From: Gemmobacter denitrificans
GTDB lineage: Bacteria > Pseudomonadota > Alphaproteobacteria > Rhodobacterales > Rhodobacteraceae
Assembly (NCBI RefSeq): GCF_036964905.1
Contig: NZ_JBALHR010000002.1
Coordinates: forward strand, 372,001 to 436,000
Length of the DNA stretch: 64,000 nt
Direction of reading: 5' to 3'
In this document: piece after piece, positions 43,713-52,807 of the stretch
How positions within the stretch are numbered: the first letter of the stretch is position 1
Layout: each line of letters begins with the position of its first letter
Position numbers and translations under genes: made by a program
The notes under the pieces: generated by a model
Told to the model about the DNA's origin: nothing
Seen by the model: the letters and a program-made list of their open reading frames with translations, nothing else
The model's database searches: none

Positions 43713-43739
43713 AAAAAGGGGGCACCTGCAAGGTGCCCC
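43713..43739 (-). terminator. Rho-independent terminator of gatB
   Basis: On the minus strand: GGGGCACCT, loop TGC, AGGTGCCCC, then CTTTTTGTT, about 20 bases after the gatB stop. Confidence 0.88.
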
Positions 43740-43761
43740 TGCTTTCCTGCCTTGGCCGGGA

Positions 43762-45321
43762 TCAAAGCCCCAGTTTCTGCGCCACCATGGCATTGACCAC
43801 CGCCGGATCGGCCTTGCCGCCGGTGGCTTTCAATACCTGACCGGTGAACCAGCCTGCCAGCTTGGCATTGACCTTGGCTTTTTCGACCTGCGCGGGGTTG
43901 GCTGCGATCAGATCATCCAGCGCCTTTTCGATGGCCCCGGTATCGGTGACCGCCTTCATCCCGCGCGCCGCCGCCACTTCGGCCGGATCGCCGCCTTCGG
44001 TCCAGAGGATTTCGAACAGCTCCTTGGCCATTTTCGAGGTGATCTCGCCATTTTGCATCAGCATAACCAAAGAGGCGAGTTGCTCGGGAGAAATTGGGCT
44101 CGTTTCGATTGTAAAGTCTGAGCTCTTGAGTGCTCCAAACAGATCATTGACGATCATATTTGAGATCCCATGCGCAACGGTAAAGCCGCTTGATTGTTTT
44201 GCCTGAGGATCAATTCCTTTGCGGCGCGCTTTTTCCACGACAGCCTCGAAATAAGAGGCATTCGCCAATTCAGCGGTCAAGACACCAGCATTGTAATCCG
44301 TCAGGCCGAAATCGGCCATGAAACGGGCCTTCTTGGCATCCGGCAGTTCGGGCATCCGGGCGGCGATGTCATCGACCCAGGCCTGATCGATTTCCAGCGG
44401 CAGCAGATCGGGGCAGGGGAAATAGCGGTAATCATGCGCCTCTTCCTTGCTGCGCATCGACCGGGTTTCGTTGCGGTCTGGATCATACAGCCGGGTTTCC
44501 TGCACCACCGTGCCGCCATCTTCCAGAATGGCGATCTGGCGCCGGGCCTCGTAATCGATGGCCATCTGGATGAAGCGCATGGAGTTCATGTTCTTCAATT
44601 CGCAGCGCGTGCCCAGGTGGCTGAAATCCTGCGTTTCCTGATATTTTTCATACTGGCCGGGGCGGCAGACCGACACGTTCACATCGGCGCGCAGATTGCC
44701 GTTCTGCATGTTGCCATCACAGGTGCCCAGATAGCGCAGGATCTGGCGCAGCTTCACCACATAGGCCGCTGCCTCTTCGGGGCCACGGATATCGGGGCGG
44801 CTGACGATCTCCATCAGCGCCACGCCGGTGCGGTTGAAATCCACGAATGACATGTTCGGGTCCATGTCATGGATCGACTTGCCGGCATCCTGTTCCAGAT
44901 GGATGCGTTCAATCCGCACGCGCCGGGCAACGCCGGGGCCCAGTTCCACGATCACCTCACCCTCGCCCACGATGGGGTGATACAGCTGGCTGATCTGATA
45001 GCCCTGCGGCAGGTCGGGATAGAAATAGTTCTTGCGGTCAAAGGCAGACCGCAGGTTGATCTGTGCCTTCAGCCCCAGACCCGACCGCACCGCCTGTTCG
45101 ATGCAGAATTCGTTGATCACCGGCAACATGCCGGGCATGGCACTGTCCACAAAGCTGACATTGCTGTTCGGCTCGGCACCGACCTGGGTAGAGGCCCCCG
45201 AAAACAGCTTGGCGTTGGAACTGACCTGGGCGTGGATTTCCATGCCGATCACCAGTTCCCAATCATGTTTCGCCCCCGAAATCACCTTCGGTTTGGGTGC
45301 TTCATAGGTCAGGTCGAGCAT
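43762..45321 (-). CDS. gatB: Aspartyl/glutamyl-tRNA amidotransferase subunit B
   Basis: The 519-residue subunit activates and amidates Glu-tRNA(Gln) or Asp-tRNA(Asn) with GatA and GatC. The opening WELVIGMEIHAQVSSNAKLF, the YFYPDLPQGYQISQ segment and HDMDPNMSFVDFNRTG are typical, followed by the YqeY-like C-terminal tail domain. AAGGGGAAACCG precedes the ATG. gatC and gatA lie about 4 kb away on the other strand, so the complex is encoded at two loci. Confidence 0.97.
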   Translation of the reverse strand: MLDLTYEAPKPKVISGAKHDWELVIGMEIHAQVSSNAKLFSGASTQVGAEPNSNVSFVDSAMPGMLPVINEFCIEQAVRSGLGLKAQINLRSAFDRKNYFYPDLPQGYQISQLYHPIVGEGEVIVELGPGVARRVRIERIHLEQDAGKSIHDMDPNMSFVDFNRTGVALMEIVSRPDIRGPEEAAAYVVKLRQILRYLGTCDGNMQNGNLRADVNVSVCRPGQYEKYQETQDFSHLGTRCELKNMNSMRFIQMAIDYEARRQIAILEDGGTVVQETRLYDPDRNETRSMRSKEEAHDYRYFPCPDLLPLEIDQAWVDDIAARMPELPDAKKARFMADFGLTDYNAGVLTAELANASYFEAVVEKARRKGIDPQAKQSSGFTVAHGISNMIVNDLFGALKSSDFTIETSPISPEQLASLVMLMQNGEITSKMAKELFEILWTEGGDPAEVAAARGMKAVTDTGAIEKALDDLIAANPAQVEKAKVNAKLAGWFTGQVLKATGGKADPAVVNAMVAQKLGL

Positions 45322-45490
45322 CGGTTTCCCCTTGCAAACTTGCCCCCTTCATAGGCAGGCGCGGCCCGACGGGCAAGGCGCAACGGGCGGATTTTCGCGC
45401 ATGTCCGAAGGCAGAGCTTGCTTCAAGTGGCCAAGGGCAGGCACAAACCTGCCGTCGCGCACAGAGGTGCGGCGCCACTTGGATGCAGGG

Positions 45491-46090
45491 ATGCAGGTCA
45501 GACAGTCCATCATCATGGTCACGGCAGCAATTGCCCTGGCAGGATGCACGACAGGAACCGCCGATCTGGTGGCCAGGGCCACGACACCCCCTCCCATGCG
45601 ATGGGACCATCACCCGCAGGCACAGGAATGGACGGTCAACACCTTGATGGCCGTGGCCGAAAAGGATGATGCCCTTGCTGCCCGTGTGCCCGACGATATC
45701 GAACAATGGTGCCCGGGCTATGAAAAGGCCAGCCTGATGGAACGCCGCGCCTTCTGGGCCGGGCTTATCTCGGCCGTGGGCAAGCATGAAAGCAGCTATA
45801 ACCCCAAGGCTTCGGGCGCGGGCGGGCGCTATATCGGCATCATGCAGATTTCCCCCCGGTCGGCCGCCAATTACGGCTGTGACGCGCAATCCAGCGCGGC
45901 CCTGAAGGATGGCAGTGCCAATTTGGCCTGTGCGGTGGAAATGGTCGCCCATCACGTCGAACGCGATGGTGTGGCGGTGGGCAATGGCCGACAGGGGATC
46001 GGGCGCGACTGGATGCCCTTCCGCAAATCCGCCAAACGGGCCGAAATGCAGGCCTGGGTGAAAACCCAAAGCTATTGCCAGCCCGGCTGA
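45491..46090 (+). CDS. SLT-domain lytic transglycosylase-like lipoprotein
   Basis: The 199-residue product has a lipobox (ALAGC) about 20 residues in, so it should be a lipoprotein. An SLT-type lysozyme-like domain follows with the catalytic Glu in AVGKHESSYNP and the GIMQISP motif. It should cut peptidoglycan glycan strands in the periplasm. The end carries several conserved cysteines. The start ATG follows GGATGCAGGG; a shorter start at MVTAAI would also leave a complete signal. Confidence 0.82.
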   Translation: MQVRQSIIMVTAAIALAGCTTGTADLVARATTPPPMRWDHHPQAQEWTVNTLMAVAEKDDALAARVPDDIEQWCPGYEKASLMERRAFWAGLISAVGKHESSYNPKASGAGGRYIGIMQISPRSAANYGCDAQSSAALKDGSANLACAVEMVAHHVERDGVAVGNGRQGIGRDWMPFRKSAKRAEMQAWVKTQSYCQPG

Positions 46091-46099
46091 TCCGGCAGC

Positions 46100-46540
46100 T
46101 TACTGCGCGGTGTCCATCCAGATCGTCACCGGCCCCTGGTTCAGCAGGTCCACATCCATATCCGCACCGAAGATGCCATTTGCGGTGGCCAGCCCCTCGG
46201 CCCCAAGGCGCGCGGTGAAATATTCGTAAAGCCGCTGCCCCTCTGCGGGCGCGGCGGCGGTGGAAAAGCCGGGGCGGTTGCCGCGCAGATCGGCAGCCAG
46301 GGTGAATTGGCTGACCACAAGGCAGGCCCCGCCAATATCCTTGACCGAGCGGTTCATCTTGCCCGCCTCATCCTTGAAGATGCGCAGCTTGGCGATCTTG
46401 GCGGCCAACTGATCGGCCTGCGCCTCGGTATCGCCCTGCATGGCGCAGACGAGGATCATCAGACCCTCGCCAATCTCGCCCGCCACCACGCCATCGACGC
46501 TGACCTTGGCGCGGCTGACCCGCTGAATGACCGCTCTCAC
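46100..46540 (-). CDS. dtd: D-aminoacyl-tRNA deacylase
   Basis: The 146-residue enzyme clears D-amino acids (and glycine) from mischarged tRNAs. The MRAVIQRVSRAKVSVDG opening, the SQFTLAADLRGNRPGFS motif and the NGIFGADMDVDLLNQGPVTI motif with its Gly-cis-Pro pair are intact. Its start overlaps the stop of the upstream sugar kinase by four bases. Confidence 0.96.
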   Translation of the reverse strand: MRAVIQRVSRAKVSVDGVVAGEIGEGLMILVCAMQGDTEAQADQLAAKIAKLRIFKDEAGKMNRSVKDIGGACLVVSQFTLAADLRGNRPGFSTAAAPAEGQRLYEYFTARLGAEGLATANGIFGADMDVDLLNQGPVTIWMDTAQ

Positions 46541-47460
46541 AGTTCATGCCTCCAGGGCGGATTGGCGCCCGCGCGGCTGACGGTGACAGCGGCAGAGCGC
46601 GTGCCGAGGCTGAGCGCGGTATCCAGCACCGCGTCAGACAGCGCGGCCACGCCCGCCTTGCTGAGCGCGCCTGCCTCATGCAACGCGGCCAGAACGCCCG
46701 CGTTGAAGGTGTCGCCAGCGCCGACGGTATCAGCCACGGTGACTTTGGTCGCCGCGACAAACCGATCCTGCGTCGCCGTGACGGCACGCGCGCCCGCAGC
46801 GCCTTCGGTGATGAACACGACCTTCGGCCCCTTGGCGAGGATGTCGCGCGCCAAGGCCGACAGATCGCCGTCGCCCATCAGCCAATGCAGGTCTTCATCC
46901 GACAGTTTCACCAGATCGGCGCGGGCGATCATCCGCTCGATCCGGGCGCGGTATTCGGCCTCTTTGCCCGCGATGAAGCCGGGGCGGATGTTCGGGTCGA
47001 TCATGGTCACGCGGGCAGGGGCCTCGCGCGCCTGTAGTGCCTCATAGGTGCTGGCGGCGGGATCGTTCACAAGGCTGATGCCGCCAAAGAACAGCGCGTC
47101 CACCTCTGCGGGCAGCGCGGGCAGTTGATCCACCGACAGCATGCGCCCCGCCGTGCCTTCATCATAGAAGGCATAAGTGGCCTGACCGTTCACCAGCTTG
47201 ACAAAGGCCACGGTCGTGGGGCGAGCCGAACGCGCCATCAGGCTGGTATCGACCTTGGAGGCCTCCAGCGTATCGGCCAGGATCTCGCCCAGCATATCGG
47301 TCGAAACACCGGAGAAGAAGGCCGAGGGCGCGCCCAGACGGCCAAGCGCGATGGCCGTGTTGAACACCGCCCCGCCCGCATAGGGGGCAAAGCAGGCTTC
47401 GCCTGCGGTGCTTTCCCGCGGCAACATGTCGATCAGCGCTTCGCCACAGCTCAGAATCAT
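46537..47460 (-). CDS. PfkB-family sugar kinase, probably fructokinase
   Basis: The 307-residue protein has the PfkB signatures: GGAVFNTAIALGRLG near the N-terminus and DTVGAGDTFNAG with catalytic Asp near the C-terminus. The opening MILSCGEALIDMLP is typical of fructokinases, but ribokinase-like sugar specificity varies. GGGAGGGTGCC precedes the ATG. It heads a two-gene unit with dtd. Confidence 0.88.
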   Translation of the reverse strand: MILSCGEALIDMLPRESTAGEACFAPYAGGAVFNTAIALGRLGAPSAFFSGVSTDMLGEILADTLEASKVDTSLMARSARPTTVAFVKLVNGQATYAFYDEGTAGRMLSVDQLPALPAEVDALFFGGISLVNDPAASTYEALQAREAPARVTMIDPNIRPGFIAGKEAEYRARIERMIARADLVKLSDEDLHWLMGDGDLSALARDILAKGPKVVFITEGAAGARAVTATQDRFVAATKVTVADTVGAGDTFNAGVLAALHEAGALSKAGVAALSDAVLDTALSLGTRSAAVTVSRAGANPPWRHEL

Positions 47461-47532
47461 GGCACCCTCCCAAATCGTTTTGGCGCTTATAGCCGACCTG
47501 TGGCTGTTAGCGCAAACATCGCCCGTTCAACC

Positions 47533-47575
47533 TGAGAAAAATATCCCCGGGGGTGCGGGGGCAGGCAGCCCCCGC
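47533..47575. repeat. GATATTTTT motif plus GCGGGGGC hairpin downstream of purC
   Basis: GCGGGGGC, loop AGGCA, GCCCCCGC (47555-47575), a few bases after the purC stop, followed on the minus strand by CACCCCCGGGGATATTTTT. The hairpin resembles the AGACA-loop hairpins near 8.2 and 12.9 kb, and the tail resembles the long repeat at 13 kb. It can serve as the purC terminator. Confidence 0.6.
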
Positions 47576-47582
47576 GCGCAGC

Positions 47583-48548
47583 TTACCCGGCGAAATACGG
47601 GGTCAGATTGCTGCGCACGCGGTCCAGCACCGTCTCGCCCGACAGGTCCGGTACGAAGGTTTCGCCGGTGATCGCCTCATAGGCCTGAACATAGACGGCG
47701 CTGGTCTGCGCGATCATCTCGGCGGGAATTTCGGGGATGGCGTCCTTGTAGGGGTCGCAGCGCGCGGCGACCCAGGCGCGGATCACATCCTTGTCAAAGC
47801 TGGGCGGGCGGCTGCCTGCCGCCAGTGCGGCGTCATAACCATCGGCCAGCCAGTAGCGGCTGGAATCGGGGGTGTGAATCTCGTCGGCAATCAGGATATT
47901 GCCTTCCAGATCGGTGCCGAATTCGTATTTGGTATCGACCAGGATCAAGCCGCGCTCCGCCGCCATTTTCTGCCCACGGGCGAACAGCGCAAGCGCCTTG
48001 GCCGAGACCTCATCCCATTGCGCCGCCGTCAGCAGGCCCTGTTCCACGATCTCCGCCGCGGTCAGCGGCTCGTCATGGCCGCCGTCAAAGGCCTTGGAGG
48101 TGGGCGTGATGATCGCTTGCGGCAGTGCCTCATTGTCGCGCAGCCCATCGGGCAGGGTATGGCCATACATTTCGCGCTGGCCTTGCTTGTAGAGCGTCAG
48201 CACCGAGGTGCCGGTGGTGCCTGCCAGATAGCCGCGCACCACGATTTCCACCGGCAGGATGGTCAGGCGCTTGCCCACCACCACATTGGCATCCGGATAG
48301 GCCAGCACATGATTGCCGCAAATGTCGCTCGTGCGGTCAAACCACCAGCGCGCCACTTGCGTCAGCACCTGCCCCTTGTGCGGGATCGCCGCCAGAATGC
48401 GGTCAAAGGCCGAAATCCGGTCGGACGAAATCAGGATGCGCCGCCCTTCGGGCACCTCTGCCGTGGCGGGCAGATCATAGCAGTCGCGCACCTTGCCGAA
48501 ATAGGGGTTGGGCAATTCGGCGATACGGGCTTCGGGCAACACGCGCAT
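47583..48548 (-). CDS. purC: SAICAR synthetase PurC
   Basis: The 321-residue enzyme joins aspartate to CAIR in purine synthesis. Typical segments are GKVRDCYDL, SDRISAFDRIL, VEIVVRGYLAGT, LVDTKYEFG and DEIHTPDSSRYW. It is of the longer form (about 300 residues) found in yeast and many proteobacteria rather than the 237-residue E. coli type; a short PurC may be encoded elsewhere. CCGGAG precedes the ATG. Confidence 0.95.
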   Translation of the reverse strand: MRVLPEARIAELPNPYFGKVRDCYDLPATAEVPEGRRILISSDRISAFDRILAAIPHKGQVLTQVARWWFDRTSDICGNHVLAYPDANVVVGKRLTILPVEIVVRGYLAGTTGTSVLTLYKQGQREMYGHTLPDGLRDNEALPQAIITPTSKAFDGGHDEPLTAAEIVEQGLLTAAQWDEVSAKALALFARGQKMAAERGLILVDTKYEFGTDLEGNILIADEIHTPDSSRYWLADGYDAALAAGSRPPSFDKDVIRAWVAARCDPYKDAIPEIPAEMIAQTSAVYVQAYEAITGETFVPDLSGETVLDRVRSNLTPYFAG

Positions 48549-48681
48549 GGCAACTCCGGAAGGGGCGGGGCAGGGGCGGGAGGATGCGGCAGCGCCGCGG
48601 TGGCGTCTCTGCGCGGCGCTGCCGCCGCGCTTGTCATGGCGGGGCTATGCCGCGCGGGGCCGCCGAAGTCAATTCCGCCCC

Positions 48682-48846
48682 TCAGCCCGGCGGGAAATGT
48701 TCGGTATGGGTCTCGCCGCTGCGCCCGACATAGACCACCCGCCGCCCGCCCAGCGACACCAGATAAAGCGCGCAGCCCGCCGCCCCGGCCTTGGTGCAAA
48801 AACCTGCATAGCTGTAGACTGCCGCGCCGGTCTGATCCTGGGTCAT
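48682..48846 (-). CDS. Small hypothetical protein
   Basis: A 54-residue frame (MTQDQTGAAVYSYAGFCT..., with ALYLVSLGGRRVVYVGR) whose start overlaps the stop of the MarR remnant as ATGA. Composition is plausible for a real protein with two cysteines in the first half. No family recognised. Overlap with a broken regulator suggests it was once the second gene of a regulator operon. Confidence 0.5.
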   Translation of the reverse strand: MTQDQTGAAVYSYAGFCTKAGAAGCALYLVSLGGRRVVYVGRSGETHTEHFPPG

Positions 48847-49025
48847 CCGATCGGCGGGGTTTGCAAGCCCTGCGCCGTGGCCAGTTTTTGCAGCAATGCC
48901 ATCAGGGTCGCCTGTTCGTCGCTGTTCAGCCCGGCGAAGCAGGTGGCATCGTTGCGCTCGGCAAGTGCTGCAAGCACAGGCACCTGCGCGGCTCCGGCCT
49001 CGCTCAGGCGTAACCCCTGCACCCG
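48843..49025 (-). pseudogene. Remnant of a MarR-family regulator (C-terminus only)
   Basis: About 60 residues, GLRLSEAGAAQVPVLAALAE then DEQATLMALLQKLATAQGL, fit the end of the wing and the C-terminal dimerisation helices of MarR proteins. The DNA-binding helices are missing, and the divergent gatC gene starts 84 bases upstream, leaving no room for them. Either a deletion removed the front half or the piece is used as a short protein; no convincing start is seen. Confidence 0.5.
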
Positions 49026-49108
49026 CGTGGGGGGCTTGCACGCCACAGCCTTGCACGCCTGCCCCGGCCCGGCTAAACGGGGGCAAACTGTCAAAGGGGG
49101 CATCACCC

Positions 49109-49396
49109 ATGTCGATTGACGTCGAAACCGCGCGCCGGGTGGCCAAACTCGCCCGGATTCAGGTGGATGAAAGCGATCTGCCCGCGCTGGCGGATGAGCT
49201 GTCGAACATTCTGGGCTTCATGGAAGAGCTGAACGAGGTCGATGTGACCGGGGTGGAGCCGATGACATCGGTGACGCCGATGCGGCTGAAGCGCCGCACC
49301 GATGTGGTGACCGACGGGAATATTCAGGATCTGGTGCTGAAGAACGCCCCCGACGCCCGCGAGGGCTTCTTTGCCGTGCCGAAGGTGGTGGAATGA
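49109..49396 (+). CDS. gatC: Aspartyl/glutamyl-tRNA amidotransferase subunit C
   Basis: The 95-residue protein wraps around GatA and stabilises the GatCAB complex. The pattern VETARRVAKLARIQVDESDL, ELSNILGFMEELNEVDV and REGFFAVPKVVE is standard. AAAGGGGG lies about ten bases before the ATG. The stop overlaps the gatA start by four bases. Confidence 0.95.
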   Translation: MSIDVETARRVAKLARIQVDESDLPALADELSNILGFMEELNEVDVTGVEPMTSVTPMRLKRRTDVVTDGNIQDLVLKNAPDAREGFFAVPKVVE

Positions 49397-50874
49397 CCAA
49401 CGCAAACGAAATGACCATCGCCGCCGCCCGCGACGCGCTGCGCAAGGGCGATCTGTCGGCGGTCGATCTGACGATGTCCTGCCTGACGGCGATGGATGCC
49501 GGTGACGGTCTGGGGGCCTTTGTCCACAAGACCCCGGAAATCGCGCTGGAACAGGCCCGCGCCGCCGATGCCCGCATCAAGGCGGGCGATGCCCCGGCCA
49601 TGTGCGGCATCCCGCTGGGGATCAAGGATCTGTTCTGCACCAAGGATGTGCCCAGCCAGGCCGGTTCGAACATTCTGGCCGGGTTCCGCCCGCAATACGA
49701 ATCGACCGTGACGTCGCGGCTGTTCGATGCGGGCGCGGTGATGCTGGGCAAGCTGAACATGGACGAATTCGCCATGGGTTCGTCCAATGAATCGTCGTGC
49801 TACGGCCCGGCGGTGAACCCCTGGCGCGTGGATGACCGAGAATTGACCCCCGGCGGATCGTCGGGCGGTTCGGCGGCGGCGGTGGCGGGCGATCTTTGCA
49901 TCGCCGCGACCGGCACCGATACCGGCGGCTCGATCCGCCAGCCTGCGGCCTTCTGCGGCATCGTCGGCATCAAGCCGACCTATGGCCGTGTCAGCCGCTG
50001 GGGCATCATCGCCTATGCCTCCAGTCTGGATCAGGCAGGCCCGATGACCAAATCGGTCCGCGATGCCGCGATCATGCTGGGGGCCATGGCGGGCCACGAT
50101 CCGAAGGATTCGACCAGCGCCGACATTCCCGTTCCGGATTTCGAGGCCGCCCTGACCGGTGACATTCGTGGCAAGAAGATCGGCATTCCCAAGGAATACC
50201 GCCTGCCGGGCCTGCGCCCCGAGATCGAAAGGATCTGGGATCAGGGTGCAGAAATGCTGCGTGACGCAGGCGCCGAGATTGTCGAAGTCTCGCTGCCGCA
50301 TAGCAAATATGCGCTGCCCACCTATTACATCATCGCCCCGGCGGAGGCTTCGTCCAACCTCGCGCGCTATGATGGCGTGCGCTATGGGCACCGCGCCAAA
50401 CTGGCCGCTGGTGATGGCATCACCGAGATGTACGAGAAGACCCGCGCCGAAGGTTTCGGTGCCGAGGTGCAGCGCCGGGTCATGATCGGCACCTATGTGC
50501 TGTCGGCGGGCTTCTATGATGCCTATTACAACCGTGCCCGTCGGGTGCGCGCGCTTATCAAGCGCGATTTCGAACAGGCCTTTGCCGCGGGCGTGGATGC
50601 GATCCTGGCCCCGGCCACGCCCACCCCGGCCTTTGGTCTGGGCGAGATGCAGACCGCCAATCCGGTGGAAATGTATCTGAACGACGTGTTTACCGTGACC
50701 CTGAACCTTGCTGGCCTGCCGGGCATTTCGGTGCCGGTCGGGCTGGACCCGGAGGGTCTGCCGCTGGGCCTGCAGCTGATCGGGCGGCCTTGGGAAGAGG
50801 GGGCCTTGCTCAATCACGCCCATGTGCTGGAACAGGCGGCGGGCTTTGTGGCCAAGCCGCGCAAATGGTGGTAA
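49393..50874 (+). CDS. gatA: Aspartyl/glutamyl-tRNA amidotransferase subunit A
   Basis: The 493-residue amidase releases ammonia from glutamine for GatB. The Ser-cis-Ser-Lys triad lies in the amidase signature GGSSGGSAAAVAGDLC and TGTDTGGSIRQPAAFCG, with the catalytic Lys in GIKDLFCTKD. Length is typical. It is coupled to gatC by ATGA and followed by a strong terminator. Confidence 0.97.
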   Translation: MTNANEMTIAAARDALRKGDLSAVDLTMSCLTAMDAGDGLGAFVHKTPEIALEQARAADARIKAGDAPAMCGIPLGIKDLFCTKDVPSQAGSNILAGFRPQYESTVTSRLFDAGAVMLGKLNMDEFAMGSSNESSCYGPAVNPWRVDDRELTPGGSSGGSAAAVAGDLCIAATGTDTGGSIRQPAAFCGIVGIKPTYGRVSRWGIIAYASSLDQAGPMTKSVRDAAIMLGAMAGHDPKDSTSADIPVPDFEAALTGDIRGKKIGIPKEYRLPGLRPEIERIWDQGAEMLRDAGAEIVEVSLPHSKYALPTYYIIAPAEASSNLARYDGVRYGHRAKLAAGDGITEMYEKTRAEGFGAEVQRRVMIGTYVLSAGFYDAYYNRARRVRALIKRDFEQAFAAGVDAILAPATPTPAFGLGEMQTANPVEMYLNDVFTVTLNLAGLPGISVPVGLDPEGLPLGLQLIGRPWEEGALLNHAHVLEQAAGFVAKPRKWW

Positions 50875-50895
50875 GAGCCGGACTTGAATACCGGA

Positions 50896-50919
50896 CCGGC
50901 CCTTTCGGGCCGGCCTTTT
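50896..50919 (+). terminator. Rho-independent terminator after gatA
   Basis: CCGGCCC, loop TTTC, GGGCCGG, then CCTTTTG, about 20 bases after the gatA stop. Confidence 0.85.
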
Positions 50920-50938
50920 GCTGTGCAGGATGAATGCG

Positions 50939-51595
50939 ATGCGCCGTCTTTTGCTGCCCTTGATGCTGGTTTCACCGCTTGCCCTTGCGGCTTGTGCGCC
51001 TTCGGTGCCGGATTCAAATCCGGTCGGGTTTGACAGCTATGATGCGCAGCGCGAAGCGGCGCTGAACAGCGGGGCACCGATCCTGGCCCCCGGGGCGAAG
51101 CCCATTGCCGGCGGCGCGGTGTCGGCGCAACCGCTTGGCGCGGGTAGCCCTGCGGCGGGCGGTTTCTCCACTGATCGGCTGGGGGCTGCCATTGACCGCG
51201 CAGCCGGAAGCCCGGCCCCTGCCATGGCAACGGCCCCCGTTGCCCCTGTCGCGCCCGGCCAGCCGCTGGGGTCGGCCCCGGCAGTTGCGATTCCCGCGCC
51301 TGCCGCCGTGACGCCGGTTGCGCCGCTGCCGCAGCGGTCGGGTTCGGGCGGGCCGAACCTTGTCGAATTTGCGCTGGCGACCACCCATGCGGTGGGAACG
51401 CCCATGTATGAACGCTCGTCGCTGCAGATCCGCGATCCGGCCAAGGCCTGCGGGCAGTATCCATCGCCGGAACAGGCCCAGCTTGCCTTCCTTGAAGCGG
51501 GCGGCCCCGAGAAAGACCGCAAGGGGCTTGACCCCGACGGCGATGGATTCGCCTGCGCATGGGACCCCTCGGTCTTCCGCAACGCGGTGCGCTGA
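50939..51595 (+). CDS. Lipoprotein with C-terminal excalibur-like calcium-binding motif
   Basis: The 218-residue product has a signal with lipobox LAAC, a long Ala/Pro-rich low-complexity middle, and a C-terminal segment LDPDGDGFACAWDPSVFR. The DxDxDGxxC pattern is that of the excalibur motif, a presumed calcium site. The start was chosen so that AGGA lies eight bases upstream; an ATG three codons earlier overlaps it. An amidase gene follows four bases after the stop, which suggests a shared role at the cell envelope. Confidence 0.75.
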   Translation: MRRLLLPLMLVSPLALAACAPSVPDSNPVGFDSYDAQREAALNSGAPILAPGAKPIAGGAVSAQPLGAGSPAAGGFSTDRLGAAIDRAAGSPAPAMATAPVAPVAPGQPLGSAPAVAIPAPAAVTPVAPLPQRSGSGGPNLVEFALATTHAVGTPMYERSSLQIRDPAKACGQYPSPEQAQLAFLEAGGPEKDRKGLDPDGDGFACAWDPSVFRNAVR

Positions 51596-51598
51596 CCG

Positions 51599-52282
51599 AT
51601 GCGGGCCTTTGCTGCCCATCCCTCCCCCAATTTCGGCCCGCGCCGCCATGGCGCGCTGCCCGATCTGGTGGTGATCCATTACACGGCCATGCCAAGCTGC
51701 GCTGAAGCGGCGGCCCGGCTGTGCGATCCGGTGGCCGAGGTCTCGGCGCATTACCTGATCGATGTGGATGGCAGTCTGCAGGCGCTGGTGCCCGAAGAAC
51801 TGCGCGCCTGGCATGCCGGGGCAGGGGCCTGGGGGGCCTGCCACGACGTCAATTCGCGTTCCATCGGGATCGAACTGGCGAACGCTGGCAATGATCCGTT
51901 TCCCGAGGCGCAGATGCAGGCGCTGGAGGTCGTGCTGGCCGATCTGATGGCCCGTTGGCAGATCGTGCCGGAACGGGTGATCGGCCATAGCGACATGGCG
52001 CCGGGGCGCAAATCCGATCCCGGCCCGCTGTTTGACTGGCGCAGGCTGGCCGATCGTGGCTTGTCGGTCTGGCCCATGGTGACCCAAGAGGCCGACCCGG
52101 CCGAGTTTCGGGCCAAGGCCCGCGCCTTTGGCTATCCCGATGTCGCGCAGGAAGATCTGCTTCAGGCCTTCCGCCTGCGGTTCCGCCCCGGATTTTCCGG
52201 CCCGCTGGATGCAGTGGATGCCGCGCTGGCCGCCGATCTGGCCGCCCACTGGCCGGTGGATTGTGGGCGGCCAGATCGCTGA
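51599..52282 (+). CDS. N-acetylmuramoyl-L-alanine amidase (AmpD-like, amidase_2)
   Basis: The 227-residue enzyme has the zinc-amidase pattern: VVIHYTAM with the first His, SAHYLIDVDG, RAWHAGAGAW, SIGIELAN and GHSDMAPGRKSDPG with the later His and Asp ligands. It has no signal peptide, so like AmpD it probably acts in the cytoplasm on recycled anhydro-muropeptides. A C-terminal peptidoglycan-binding-like segment follows. It is probably co-transcribed with the lipoprotein gene. Confidence 0.9.
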   Translation: MRAFAAHPSPNFGPRRHGALPDLVVIHYTAMPSCAEAAARLCDPVAEVSAHYLIDVDGSLQALVPEELRAWHAGAGAWGACHDVNSRSIGIELANAGNDPFPEAQMQALEVVLADLMARWQIVPERVIGHSDMAPGRKSDPGPLFDWRRLADRGLSVWPMVTQEADPAEFRAKARAFGYPDVAQEDLLQAFRLRFRPGFSGPLDAVDAALAADLAAHWPVDCGRPDR

Positions 52283-52332
52283 TCCCGCTTTCGCGATTGA
52301 CGCCCCGCCCCCCACCGCGTAAGCCAGCCCTC

Positions 52333-52739
52333 GCACGGATGGCCGGATGACCGCGGGTCGCAAGACGCGAGGAAAGTCCGGACTCCATGAAGCAAGGGTG
52401 CCGGGTAATCCCCGGCGGGGGCAACCCCAGGGAAAGCGCCACAGAGAACAGACCGCCCTGCTTGCAGGGCAAGGGTGAAACGGTGGGGTAAGAGCCCACC
52501 GCGGACTTGGCAACAAGGACGGCACGGCAAGCCCCACCCGGAGCAACGCCGAATAGGGGCCTCGCGCGGAAAGGTCCGACGATATGCTGCAAGGCTGTCG
52601 GAGACCTCCGCAAGGGATGCTTCAGCCCAAGAGCGCCCGGGTTGGCGGCTAAAGCGTGTCGGTAACGGCCCGCATAGAGGAATGGTCATCCAGAGAGGGC
52701 AACCTCTTGGACAGAATCCGGCTTACAGGCCATCCGTGC
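52333..52739 (+). ncRNA. rnpB: RNase P RNA, bacterial class A
   Basis: The 5' and 3' ends pair as a 12-base P1 helix (GCACGGATGGCC with GGCCATCCGTGC). The universal core is present: GAGGAAAGTCCGGACTCC after P1-P3, ACAGAGAACAGACCGCC, GGTGAAACGGTGGGGTAAGA in part, and ACAGAATCCGGCTTA near the 3' end. Length of about 407 bases is normal. It processes the 5' ends of tRNAs with the RnpA protein. Confidence 0.96.
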
Positions 52740-52807
52740 ATCGAAATTCCCCCTGTCCTGTTACAGGACTGCGCTAAGCTTGCCGGGTAACAAGGGGGGA
52801 ATCAGCC

